Shown here one piece after another: positions 26,547 through 35,895 of a DNA stretch of 64,000 bases (the first letter of the stretch is position 1; each line of letters starts with the position of its first letter). The position numbers and the translations under genes were made by a program. This stretch comes from Haematococcus lacustris (taxonomy: Eukaryota > Chlorophyta > Chlorophyceae > Chlamydomonadales > Haematococcaceae). The DNA is taken from NCBI GenBank assembly GCA_030144725.1, contig JASKMD010000019.1, positions 2,954,001-3,018,000 on the forward strand. The letters run 5' to 3'. The notes beneath the pieces were generated by a model. That model saw only the letters and a list, made by a program, of their open reading frames with translations. It searched no databases and had not been told where the DNA came from.

Positions 26547-28277
26547 TTAGAGTGATACTGATTTGGAGGACGTCAAACCCTATTTACACTCGGGGTTTTC
26601 AGGTGTTAGTGTGGCAATCTGCCACAATGTCCTCTTGACTACAGACCCGGTCATCACATCTTTAAGCCATCATATTCAGTCATATGACCAATTCATCAGC
26701 AAGTCATATGATTAGGGCAGTCAAGTCTCCCGGTAACATTTATCCTGGGGCGAGCCAAACTAGAAAAATTGGTTTAAATATTTTCCCTCTGGCTTGGATA
26801 AATTGGCAGCACCCCAACTGGCTGCACCCTGGGTTCTGCCACCGAGTTCCACTTGCCATCATCGCATCGGCGTTGGCAGTGGCGTTGGCGACATCCCAAG
26901 CGACACCCAAAAATGCGACATCCCAAGCGATTGTCCCAAACAGCTTTTACAAACTGCCTTTGGCGTTGATGATGGTGTCGGGCAGCAATCACTGTTACAA
27001 GCTGCGCCGACGGTTGCACGCTGCGGGCGAGCAGTTGAAAACAATAGCCTCCGGTTTTAAGGTAGTAGTCTTCAGCTCGACAGGCGCCTACCAGGCTGCC
27101 TGTCAGCTGAGAATGAACGGCAGTAACCTCGCAGTTCATGTGCACAACTTTCTGGAGTAAGCAGCGAGGAGCCAGCTGTTGTGTGGTAGGTGAAGCGTGT
27201 CGTCAGCAGCCAGGAGGTGCAGCCAGGTGCCAGCAACCATAGTGGAGCGGGAGAACGCAAGCAACCAAGAGCCAAGGTGAGTGCAATTGAGTGGCCCCTA
27301 GTGCACAACCTATTTGCAAGGATGCCACCTGTTTGTTGCAGGTCTGACAGGTGCCATTGCGACATCCAGGATCAGCCAAGAGCAGCCAAGAGCAGCCAGG
27401 AGCAGCCAGGAGCAGCCGCTAGGAGCAGCAAGGAGCAGCCAGAAGCAACAGCCAAGAGCTTCCAGGAGCAGCAGCCAGGAGGAGCAGCTAGGAGCAGCAG
27501 CTCGGAGGCGCTTGGAGCGGCAGCCAAGCCCAACTCCATGACATGTCCATGACATGTTATTTGTCTAGGTGCATTACATGTTGTTTGCGTGCAGATGCAG
27601 CATGGTGTGACTCCAGGCAGCAGGTGTGCGTCGCTAGCATGACATGTGTAGCATACTCGGTGATTGCAAGCAAAAGCGGCAGCGGCATAGAGCAGCAGCC
27701 AACATTGAGGTTGTGTTGTGTTGTTATGTTGATGTGATATGGTGTCACCCACCTACCACTGCGTAGCAGCCAAGGGAAGCAGCAGCAGGAGCAGCAGCTA
27801 GGAGGCGCTGATGTTGGATTGCAGTTGGCTGATGTTTGCTTGCAGTTGGAGACAGCTGGAGCATGACAGGTGTAGCATAAGATGGAGCGAAACTGTAAGC
27901 GGTCGGCCCCTGCACATGAGTGGTAACTAAGCCTAGCCTGAAGGATGCCCCTTGTTTGCTGTAGGTCTTATGGTCACACTCCTGCCCCTTGCCCCCTCCC
28001 CCCTTTCCTTCCCCTTCCCACCCCACCTACCCTCCCCCCACCCCACGACACACGCCGTAGCCCCCTCCCTACCCTACCCAACAGCCCTTGGCGTAGCAGC
28101 CTGGAGTGGGCAGCCTGGAGCGGGCAGCCTAGAGCAGGCAACCAGGAGCGGCAGCCAGGAGCGGCTGCCTGGAGCGGGCAGCATAGAGCAGGCAACCAGG
28201 AGCGGCAGCCAGGAGCAGCTGCCAGGAGCAGCAGCCTGGAGCGGCAGCCTGGAGCAACAGCCTGGAGCAACAGCCTG

Positions 28278-28645
28278 GAGCGGCAGCTAGGAGCGGCAGC
28301 TAGGAGCGGCAGCTAGGAGCGGCGGCTAGGAGCGGCAGCTAGGAGCGGCAGCTAGGAGCGGCAGCTAGGAGCGGCAGCTAGGAGCGGCAGCTAGGAGCGG
28401 CAGCTAGGAGCGGCAGCTAGGAGCGGCAGCTAGGGGCGGCAGCTAGGGGCGGCAGCTAGGAGCGGCAGCTAGGAGCGGCAGCTAGGAGCGGCAGCTAGGA
28501 GCGGCAGCTAGGAGCGGCAGCTAGGAGCGGCAGCTAGGAGCGGCAGCTAGGGGCGGCAGCTAGGGGCGGCAGCTAGGAGCGGCAGCTAGGAGCGGCAGCT
28601 AGGAGCGGCAGCTAGGAGCGGCAGCTAGGAGCGGCAGCTAGGAGT
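28278..28645. repeat. 13-bp minisatellite (GGAGCGGCAGCTA)n
   Basis: About 28 copies with single-base variants (GGGGCGG in four units), preceded at about 28080-28277 by looser AGGAGC-type repeats. It lies in the centre of the 5.35-kb inverted-repeat element. Confidence 0.92.
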
Positions 28646-29406
28646 GGTTTTGGTGGTGTGGTATGGTGTCGTGTGGTTGTTGGTCAGGCTGCGGCTCATG
28701 ATTAGTGTGTGTGAGGAGGCCTGCAGCGTGGTGCAGTGTGGTGAGCAGTATGATGTGCACTCCGTTGTTGACGAGACTGCAGCTAGGAAGCCTATGATGA
28801 ACCCTGGCCAATCTATATGTCATGCAACATTTCGAGCAGTAGAAGGTGTTGCATGTTGCATGAGGCTGAGCAGCGGCAGTGGCAGCAGCTTGGGCGCAGC
28901 GAGGAGGACAAGCTCGTAAGGGGGTAGCTGTGATAGCCTTTAAATTGATCTAACTCTAACTTCTAACTTTAAATTGATTGAGATGCAAGAGATGTAACAA
29001 CCTGCTGCGATGTAAGATGTACCGAATGAACAATTGCGCCATCATTTGAAGCAACTATGGAAGGGGAGTGGGAGGAATCAACTATGCAGCTGCTGGCGCA
29101 CATGGCTCAAGGAGCCATGGCAAGCTAGTGACCAGCTGGTGTAGGGACGACCCACTTGTATGGACAACCCACACTTGTACCGTTCTATTGTAATGCCAAT
29201 TGCTACCATGAAACGGCCAACCCTGTGTTAAATGATTGCAGTTATAACGAGGCTGAACGGTCAAAAGGTCGAGCAGCTACACACAAGACAACACACCCTA
29301 CCACTACCCCCAACCTAACACCCTCACGCTCTGCGTCCATTAGAAGACTAGGTATCATAAGGACTTCAAGGCTTTGTGTCGTACGCTTGCCCCAACATGA
29401 TGTTAC

Positions 29407-29540
29407 TAGGGATCGTCCCGACCCATCTAACGTTAGATTGGATTAGCCGGTTCTAACGTTAGATTGGCTTGTTAGATCTAATCTAACCATGTAATCTAAC
29501 GTTGAATCTACGTAGATCTACGTAGATGGGACGATCCCTA
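29407..29540. mobile_element. 134-bp hAT-type MITE, TSD GATGTTAC
   Basis: Termini TAGGGATCGTCCC and complement are perfect 13-bp inverted repeats. The flanks GATGTTAC at 29399-29406 and 29541-29548 are a perfect 8-bp target duplication, the hAT hallmark. The interior is rich in TAACGTTAGATT palindromes. It is nested inside the 5.35-kb element. Confidence 0.9.
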
Positions 29541-29559
29541 GATGTTACATACTCAACAT

Positions 29560-30815
29560 GATCTTACACAGGAGCCGGATTTATGATGCATGGCAAGTAC
29601 ATGACACACATCACGCCAATCCTTTCCAATGTCATTTAGTAAGCTGCCGAACAGCCCAACGTCTCAACATCATCTGTGGGTGCTGCACAGCAGGGAAGCA
29701 AGGAAGCTCAAGACATTCAGCAATTGTTTTTACGTGTCCCACAACGTTGGTACCACGTGAGCTGTTGCTTGACGGTCAAGCGATCGTGGACATGCTTGTA
29801 CACAAGAAAAACGAGCTGCTTCTTGTTGTCGCTCAGCACCGCCTCTACACGGGCTTGCATCTCGTCCAAGCCCCTGCCCTCCCAATCAGAGCTGCGCTAG
29901 GGCCCACGCAGCTGCACCAGGGCCCATCCCCGCAACTGGCCCCACCACCTACACCCACTGCACTATCTACCAATGACTAACACCCTTGACCGCAATGGGC
30001 GGGGCAGCCACCCTGGTGCCTGGCCTGCCCGCTTTGATGGGGCCGCACCGGCACTATTGGCATGGGCAGCTGGCAGGGGCAGTGCGCCCTGCTGCCTTGC
30101 CCGCTGCCCAGCTGACACGCTGACTGCCTGCTGCTGCTGAGCTGTTGGTGTGGCTGCAACTGGCACCTCCACCTGGCCTGCAAAGTGTCGCCCCTCTGCC
30201 TGCAGCAGCTGCCTCCACGCCTCAGCCTCAGGCAGGCTGGCCCGCACCTGCTCACGCATGAAGGCTGCCCGCTCACTGTCACTGGCCAGCTGAAGCTTGA
30301 CATGAGCCACCACCCCTGACATGCTGCTATCAGGCACAACGTTGGAGCTCTCCTCTACTGAAATGCCCTGGGTCATCCCCGGCCCCTGCACCAGCAGCTG
30401 AGCACAGCAGGTGCCATCCTGGCTGAGTGCTGCCTGCATGACCAGCAGCTGCGTGTTCACCAGCTATTGCATTTCTTTGCGCTTTGCAGTCGCTGGGACA
30501 GCTGGCTGTGACCTGATGACACTGCCTTGTGAATAGACAGGGCAGGTCTGCTTTGGCTACCCCTGCTGCCAGGTAGGAGCTGTCCAGGTAGCCAAGGGGG
30601 GCCATGCCATACAGGCTATTAGCCACAGCGTGACCTGGAAGCGCTTCTAGTAGCTCCACCAGCAACGATTCTGGCAACTGCACCAATGCCTGTCCAAGCT
30701 GCCTTGGCGATGGTCCCAACACCTGCACACAAGCAGATGGCTCTTTGGCAGTCACAGGCGATACACCGGCATGGACATGCATACCAGCATTGGCATGGAC
30801 TACCACTCAAGCCGT
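29560..30815 (-). CDS. Possible multi-exon gene of unknown function inside the inverted-repeat element
   Basis: Minus-strand open segments look coding in composition. About 30806-30560 includes LVQLPESLLVELLEALPGH and AVANSLYGMAPLGYL; about 30460-29963 includes NTQLLVMQAALSQDGTCC and LQLASDSERAAFMREQ; about 29890-29720 includes QARVEAVLSDNKKQLVFL. The phrase ANSLYGMAPLGYL is reminiscent of helical repeat proteins of algal organelles (OPR-like), but this is a weak resemblance. Exon borders and start were not resolved. It could be a captured host gene fragment or an element-encoded protein. Confidence 0.3.
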
Positions 30816-32079
30816 CGCCTAAGCAAAGTTTACCTTTACACGGCAGGCACTTAAATGTGGGAGGAGGGTAGGGCTAGAGCGATGGCTCCCAAGCAAGCGA
30901 GTTGCCTCGAGCATGCCTGCACATTGTGTCGACATTGTGTTGTCAGTTAGAAACCAGCAATGTCAGTATCACTGTCACTGAGTACTTCTTGACCTTGGTG
31001 CTGTTAATGAATTGGATGCTTCACCTACTACAACAACAAGGTGACATCACATCACATCAACATAACAACACGACACAACCTCAATGTTGGCTGCTGCTCT
31101 ATGCCGCTGCCGCTTTTCCTTGCAATCACCGAGTATGCTACACATGTCATGCTAGCGACGCACACCTGCTGCCTGGAGTCACACCATGCTGCATCTGCAC
31201 GCAAACAACATGTAATGCACCTGGACAAATAACATGTCATGGACATGTCATGGAGTTGGGCTTGGCTGCCGCGCCAAGCGCCTCCGAGCTGCTGCTCCTA
31301 GCTGCTCCTCCTGGCTGCTGCTCCTGGAAGCTCTTGGCTGTTGCTTCTGGCTGCTCCTTGCTGCTCCTAGCGGCTGCTCCTGGCTGCTCCTGGCTGCTCT
31401 TGGCTGCTCTTGGCTGATCCTGGATGTCGCAATGGCACCTGTCAGACCTGCAACAAACAGGTGGCATCCTTGCAAATAGGTTGTGCACTAGGGGCCACTC
31501 AATTGCACTCACCTTGGCTCTTGGTTGCTTGCGTTCTCCCGCTCCACTATGGTTGCTGGCACCTGGCTGCACCTCCTGGCTGCTGACGACACGCTTCACC
31601 TACCACACAACAGCTGGCTCCTCGCTGCTTACTCCAGAAAGTTGTGCACATGAACTGCGAGGTTACTGCCGTTCATTCTCAGCTGACAGGCAGCCTGGTA
31701 GGCGCCTGTCGAGCTGAAGACTACTACCTTAAAACCGGAGGCTATTGTTTTCAACTGCTCGCCCGCAGCGTGCAACCGTCGGCGCAGCTTGTAACAGTGA
31801 TTGCTGCCCGACACCATCATCGACGCCAAAGGCAGTTTGTAAAAGCTGTTTGGGACAATCGCTTGGGATGTCGCATTTTTGGGTGTCGCTTGGGATGTCG
31901 CCAACGCCACTGCCAACGCCGATGCGATGATGGCAAGTGGAACTCGGTGGCAGAACCCAGGGTGCAGCCAGTTGGGGTGCTGCCAATTTATCCAAGCCAG
32001 AGGGAAAATATTCAAACCAATTTTTCTAGTTTGGCTCGCCCCAGGATAAATGTTACCGGGAGACTTGACTGCATTAGGG

Positions 32080-32360
32080 TTGGCCAGAACCGTAGCGGCG
32101 TATATACCGTAGGTACGTAAATTCAGTACATACGTAGCGTACCCCGACCACCGTGTATCCGTAGGCAGCCGTAGGTACGTCGGTTGACCGTAGTTAGACC
32201 GTAGTTTTCACGCTTAAACCGTACACGCGACGGCAAAATCGCGAGGTTGCAAAGGACGCAGGACGCACAAGTCACCGTTACTGTTAAGTCGATGCGATAC
32301 CCGATGGCATTCATTGCGTTGGATGATGCATACGAGAGATGTGGCGACCGTATAACTGCT
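32080..32360. repeat. TACGG-rich repeat block
   Basis: Dense in the motifs CCGTAGGTACG, CCGTAGTTAGACCG and GTATATACCGTA. Similar blocks lie at about 33690-33770 (in inverted orientation, sharing GGTTGGCCAGA), 44760-44890 and 46240-46350. Probably related repeat ends; no coding content. Confidence 0.5.
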
Positions 32361-32445
32361 AGCCGAGCTCACAACCATGAAGCGGAAGGGCAGCGCCAGC
32401 TTCTGGAATAAGCATGAGCCTGTGCTGCGCCAGTCGCATACGAGG

Positions 32446-32796
32446 GCCCAGCCCAGCCCAGCCCAGCCCAGCCCAGCCCAGCCCAGCCCAGCCCAGCCCA
32501 GCCCAGCCCAGCCCAGCCCAGCCCAGCCCAGCCCAGCCCAGCCCAGCCCAGCCCAGCCCAGCCCAGCCCAGCCCAGCCCAGCCCAGCCCAGCCCAGCCCA
32601 GCCCAGCCCAGCCCAGCCCAGCCCAGCCCAGCCCAGCCCAGCCCAGCCCAGCCCAGCCCAGCCCAGCCCAGCCCAGCCCAGCCCAGCCCAGCCCAGCCCA
32701 GCCCAGCCCAGCCCAGCCCAGCCCAGCCCAGCCCAGCCCAGCCCAGCCCAGCCCAGCCCAGCCCAGCCCAGCCCAGCCCAGCCCAGCCCAGCCAAG
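32446..32796. repeat. (AGCCC)n pentanucleotide array
   Basis: About 70 copies of a 5-bp unit followed by a few AGCCA units. It is open in all six frames and encodes Pro-Ala-Gln-Pro-Ser periods on the plus strand. A short version of the same unit occurs at about 11677-11715. Confidence 0.95.
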
Positions 32797-32799
32797 CCA

Positions 32800-32990
32800 A
32801 GCCAAGCCAAGCCAAGCCAGCCCAACCCGCCCAGCAACCCCTCCCGTCCCGTACCAGATCTTCTCCAAGACCCACAACCGCCTAGCTCTGGAGAGTGCGA
32901 AGAAGATCGCATACATCCGGGGAAACAGCAATGCAGGAATGAAGGTGGTGGTGGTGGTGAGGAGGTGGTGCTGTCACTAGCATGCCTGGA
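32800..32990 (+). pseudogene. Possible hAT transposase C-terminal remnant
   Basis: After the AGCCC array one frame reads [17 protein letters not shown] followed by [13 protein letters not shown]. This resembles the end of hAT dimerisation regions (…NRLs.e.a.kl.yi..N). It is only about 45 residues long and the rest of the protein is not visible, so this is a weak call. Confidence 0.35.
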
Positions 32991-33191
32991 GGTGGAGGAG
33001 GTGGTGATGTTGTAGAGAAAGCTAGCACGAGGGGGTTAAACCATGCACACATGGTTTACAGAGTAGGAGCACACGGCCACATGGTCGAGTAGGAGCCCAT
33101 GGCTGACTACACAACTGCAGCCACGGCTGCCACACGAGGGGTTTGGACACATGCTTGGCGCACAGAGTAGAAGCACATTGCTCACAGCATG

Positions 33192-33536
33192 CACTCCTAG
33201 AACGTAATCCCTGCGTCCGTCCCTGCGTGTTTACCAACCTTGTCCGGTCGGGCTGAAATTTTAATAGATGGTAGTTTGCAAAAAATAAATCATATTTTGG
33301 AAGAAAATATTTTGAAAAAATCAACAGCTGTTGCGCTGTGGCCCGCAACCTATCCCTGCACGCCTCCCTGCACTCTAGCCACAGGGCCACAGCGCAGCCG
33401 CCTTTGATTTTTTAAAATTTTTATCTGAAAAATATGTTTTATATTCTGCAAACTACCATCTATAAAAATTTCAGCCCGATCGGACAAGGTCGGTCAACAC
33501 GCAGGGACGGACGCAGGGATTAATTTGTAGGAGTGT
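33192..33536. mobile_element. Foldback MITE, ~345 bp
   Basis: Nearly the whole unit is one inverted repeat. The left arm contains CACTCCTA, ATCCCTGCGTCCGTCCCTGC and ATAGATGGTAGTTTGCA; the right arm has the complements at about 33440-33535 with a few substitutions. The arms are AT-rich inside and the short centre is GC-rich. A possible 5-bp target duplication GCATG flanks it, but the boundary base is ambiguous. Confidence 0.75.
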
Positions 33537-33803
33537 GCATGGCTGGCTGGCATATAGATGTGTCACGACACTGCTATTGGTTGAGATTCTGAACATGCTT
33601 ACCCCTAGCGGGCGTTTCTATAGTTGTTGTGCACCAAACTACACACTCACTTTCGCAAAATGATGACCCTGCCCCTACGGAAGACCCTACGGAACTACGA
33701 ATACAGTAAATACGTATGTATATACCGTCGTTCTAGGCGCCACATACGGATCTGGCCAACCCTACATATGATCGGTCGCGCCCTAATGAGGGCTGTAGGG
33801 ATT

Positions 33804-34265
33804 GGGCGCCCCCAACATGGGGTTGGTAATATGCATGCAAACTCTCTCTCAATACTGCACCGTTTTCGACACCGTTTATCACATTGGCAGCTGCGATTCA
33901 GTCCGCGCAACCTGACCATCAGCGCAAGCCATTGCAATCTTTGCGGGCGTACTGCCACATGTGCCCGCGAACAAATCACAGCGGCAACACGGCTCTCCTT
34001 GGCACGGTAAGCCACATCGCTGTGACCCCATCTAGGGGGGAGGCGGGCTCATTGCCACAATGCCGCAACCGCTTTCCGATCCGACTGCTGCTGCTGATGC
34101 GCGTGCACGTGTAGAGCAGCCTAAGCGACTGTGCACGGCTTACTGACTGCACAATTATTCTGGATGGGTCAAAGGTAGCTGGCTGTGTTGGCTACATTGT
34201 GAATCATCTAGCATCTAGCATTGTGAATCATCTAGCATCAGGTTTTCTGTTAGTTGGGGGCGCCC
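33804..34265. mobile_element. Possible short TIR element (GGGCGCCCCCAAC)
   Basis: GGGCGCCCCCAAC occurs at 33804 and as its complement ending at 34265, about 460 bp apart. The left part is related to the repeat at about 9625-9790. I could not find a clear target duplication at these exact ends, so the boundaries are tentative. Confidence 0.4.
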
Positions 34266-34371
34266 GAGTAGGGGATTAAAACTTGTTTAAGAGCATGCCG
34301 CAGTTTGAAGCTTGTAATGAACAGACACCCGCAACCCGAACTGACTCATACCACACACATTACATCGTTGT

Positions 34372-34677
34372 ATGGCAGGTCGCAAACGCTCGCGCACGGC
34401 CTCGAGTGACGCCGATGCGGAGGGCGCAGGACCATCACAACCTGCAGCACCCACAGTCCAGGAGCGTGCACCGGATGCAGTGGTGGACCGCAGAGCGGAC
34501 ATGGCGGACATCGCCCGCAGGTGAGCAGGGCCACCACACCTGGGTGCCAGCTGGTCAGCCCACCAGGTCAGTAGGAGAGCCCAACGTCATTGGTTGCAGG
34601 CGAGCAGCTCACTTTGCAAACTTCAAGGATGAGGGCGAGGAGGAGCAAGACAATGTGCATGCAGGAGGCAACCAGGT
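34372..34677 (+). CDS. 5' exons of an unknown, probably element-encoded protein
   Basis: Two exons join in phase: 34372-34520 (starts MAGRKRSRTASSDADAEG, ends ADMADIARR) and about 34600-34676 (AAHFANFKDEGEEEQDN, then a GTAAAG donor). The N-terminal basic segment could be a nuclear localisation signal. Downstream exons were not found; the Fanzor element begins 180 bp on, on the opposite strand. It may be the 5' part of a DNA transposon gene truncated by later insertions. I recognise no domain. Confidence 0.3.
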
Positions 34678-34857
34678 AAAGCTCAGCCCTGTGCCCGCAT
34701 GTGTTCCCCCAGCTCCATCTTCATGCATGCATCATACAAGCTGTTGCTCGCTTGCAAGCCTGGACATGTGTGAGACCATGTCAGCAAGCCAGGCACACAG
34801 GACTAGTATGAAGATGCCAGGCAGGCGTGCTGTAAACCTAACCCTCAACTCCTTTAC

Positions 34858-35806
34858 AGCACATAATTCCTTATTAACGGGTAACGGGTAGGGGATGTGT
34901 TATCTGTAATCCGAACTGGATAACTGCGATCCACAGCCAGTACCAATACCTGATTTCCTACCCCAACCCACTTGCGGAGGTCGGGCGATCGATGTTGGCA
35001 TGAAACACATGCTCTGATGTACGCAACAACTTAAGCATTGCCTAGGGCACACATGCTACTGTGCTACAGGCTGCTGGGCTAGGGCCTTGGGGGCTCGGTC
35101 TCGCAGCTTCTTGAAGCCCAATGCTGGGTACTCTTTGCCCTTGGCAGGAAGCCTTCCTCGGTGTGTCCACCTGCATAGCTCCAGTGGGCGCCACTTGCTC
35201 TCCCCTGCCCGCTGGAGGTTGAGGGCTGCGTTGCAGTCCCTGTCCACTCATTTGCCAAGGTCACCAGGGGTGGCCTGGGCTAGCCAAGGGCACCACATGA
35301 GCCCCTCTGCACTGGCGCCTCAAACCGCTTGCTCCAGGCTGACCGCAACAAGCGGTTCTGCACCTGACCCGGCTTGGGCTTCCAGTCCTCAGGCCTGGTG
35401 GGCTTGCTGCTGTCCGGCTCCTCTTCACAGGGCTGGGGGCTATTCATGATTGAGCTGACCCTGCTGGTGCGAAACACATCCACTGTCACCACCTTGCCTG
35501 GCACCCTGTCTGTTGTCTTGCCGCTGTTGGGCCTCTCCACCACCTTGCGACAGGCCTGCAGCACGGCCTTGGCCCCCCACCCACCCCGGGTGCCAATGCC
35601 TGCGTTGCCAAAGAACACCACGGGCTGCTTGCGGGTCCCCCACTGCTGCTGGGACACGCTGGCTGCCTCCTCCTCCTTCCCTTGTGCCTGAGAAGCCCAG
35701 GGCCTGACTGAGATGGTCATCTCACAAAACAATAGCAGGTGCTCAAGTTGCATGCCTGGCACCTTGCATGGGGTAGCAGCTGGCTGTCTCCATGACATCC
35801 CATGTG
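34858..35806 (-). mobile_element. Decayed Fanzor element, copy A
   Basis: Contains the 3' half of a Fanzor ORF (35798-35056) and a conserved noncoding tail to about 34858. The tail aligns with the one at about 44090-44316, sharing CAGTTCGGATTACAGATAAC and GAATTATGTGC at its end. The 5' limit is not clear. It lies immediately upstream of the Rad7-like gene in opposite orientation. Confidence 0.65.
35056..35798 (-). pseudogene. Fanzor (eukaryotic TnpB-like nuclease) pseudogene, C-terminal half
   Basis: Fanzor proteins are RNA-guided DNA endonucleases related to transposon TnpB. Visible pieces in order: FGNAGIGTRGGWGAKAV, a VTVDVFRTSRVSS segment matching the family's TS-containing motif before the zinc ribbon, LRSAWSKRFEAPV, and the RuvC-III signature DRDCNAALN at about 35230, followed by SKWRPLELCRW and LPAKGKEYPALGFKKLRD. 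It is broken by a frame change at about 35305 and an in-frame TGA just before the DRDCNAALN motif. The usual acidic residue before FRTS appears as Val. The N-terminal half with RuvC-I was not found. Not expected to be functional. Confidence 0.7.
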
Positions 35807-35895
35807 CTTCACCATGGCGAGCGTGTTTAGCACAGGAACAGCCACAACAGCCATGCTATGCTAACATGCATGCAACATGAAGCCACATCTCTGAC

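Larger units (their letters stand above)
26718..32071. mobile_element. 5.35-kb element with ~1.03-kb terminal inverted repeats, 8-bp imperfect TSD
   Basis: The left arm (26718 to about 27751) and right arm (about 31037-32071) are inverted copies that differ at only a few positions in what I compared. Termini are CAGTCAAGTCTCCCGGTAAC and complement. Flanks are GATTAGGG (26710-26717) and CATTAGGG (32072-32079), a 7/8 match consistent with an 8-bp target duplication as made by hAT- or P-type transposases. The central 3.3 kb has a 13-bp minisatellite, a nested hAT MITE and possible minus-strand coding exons. No transposase was recognised. Confidence 0.8.

Noticed and set aside
28278..28645. CRISPR-like appearance of regular repeats
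   Set aside because: Units are head-to-tail 13-mers with no unique spacers; this is a minisatellite. The same holds for the other arrays.
32359..33015. ORFs rich in Pro-Ala-Gln-Pro-Ser or Gly-Trp-Ala-Gly-Leu
   Set aside because: Product of the AGCCC pentamer array in both strands; no flanking domain fits the long protein.
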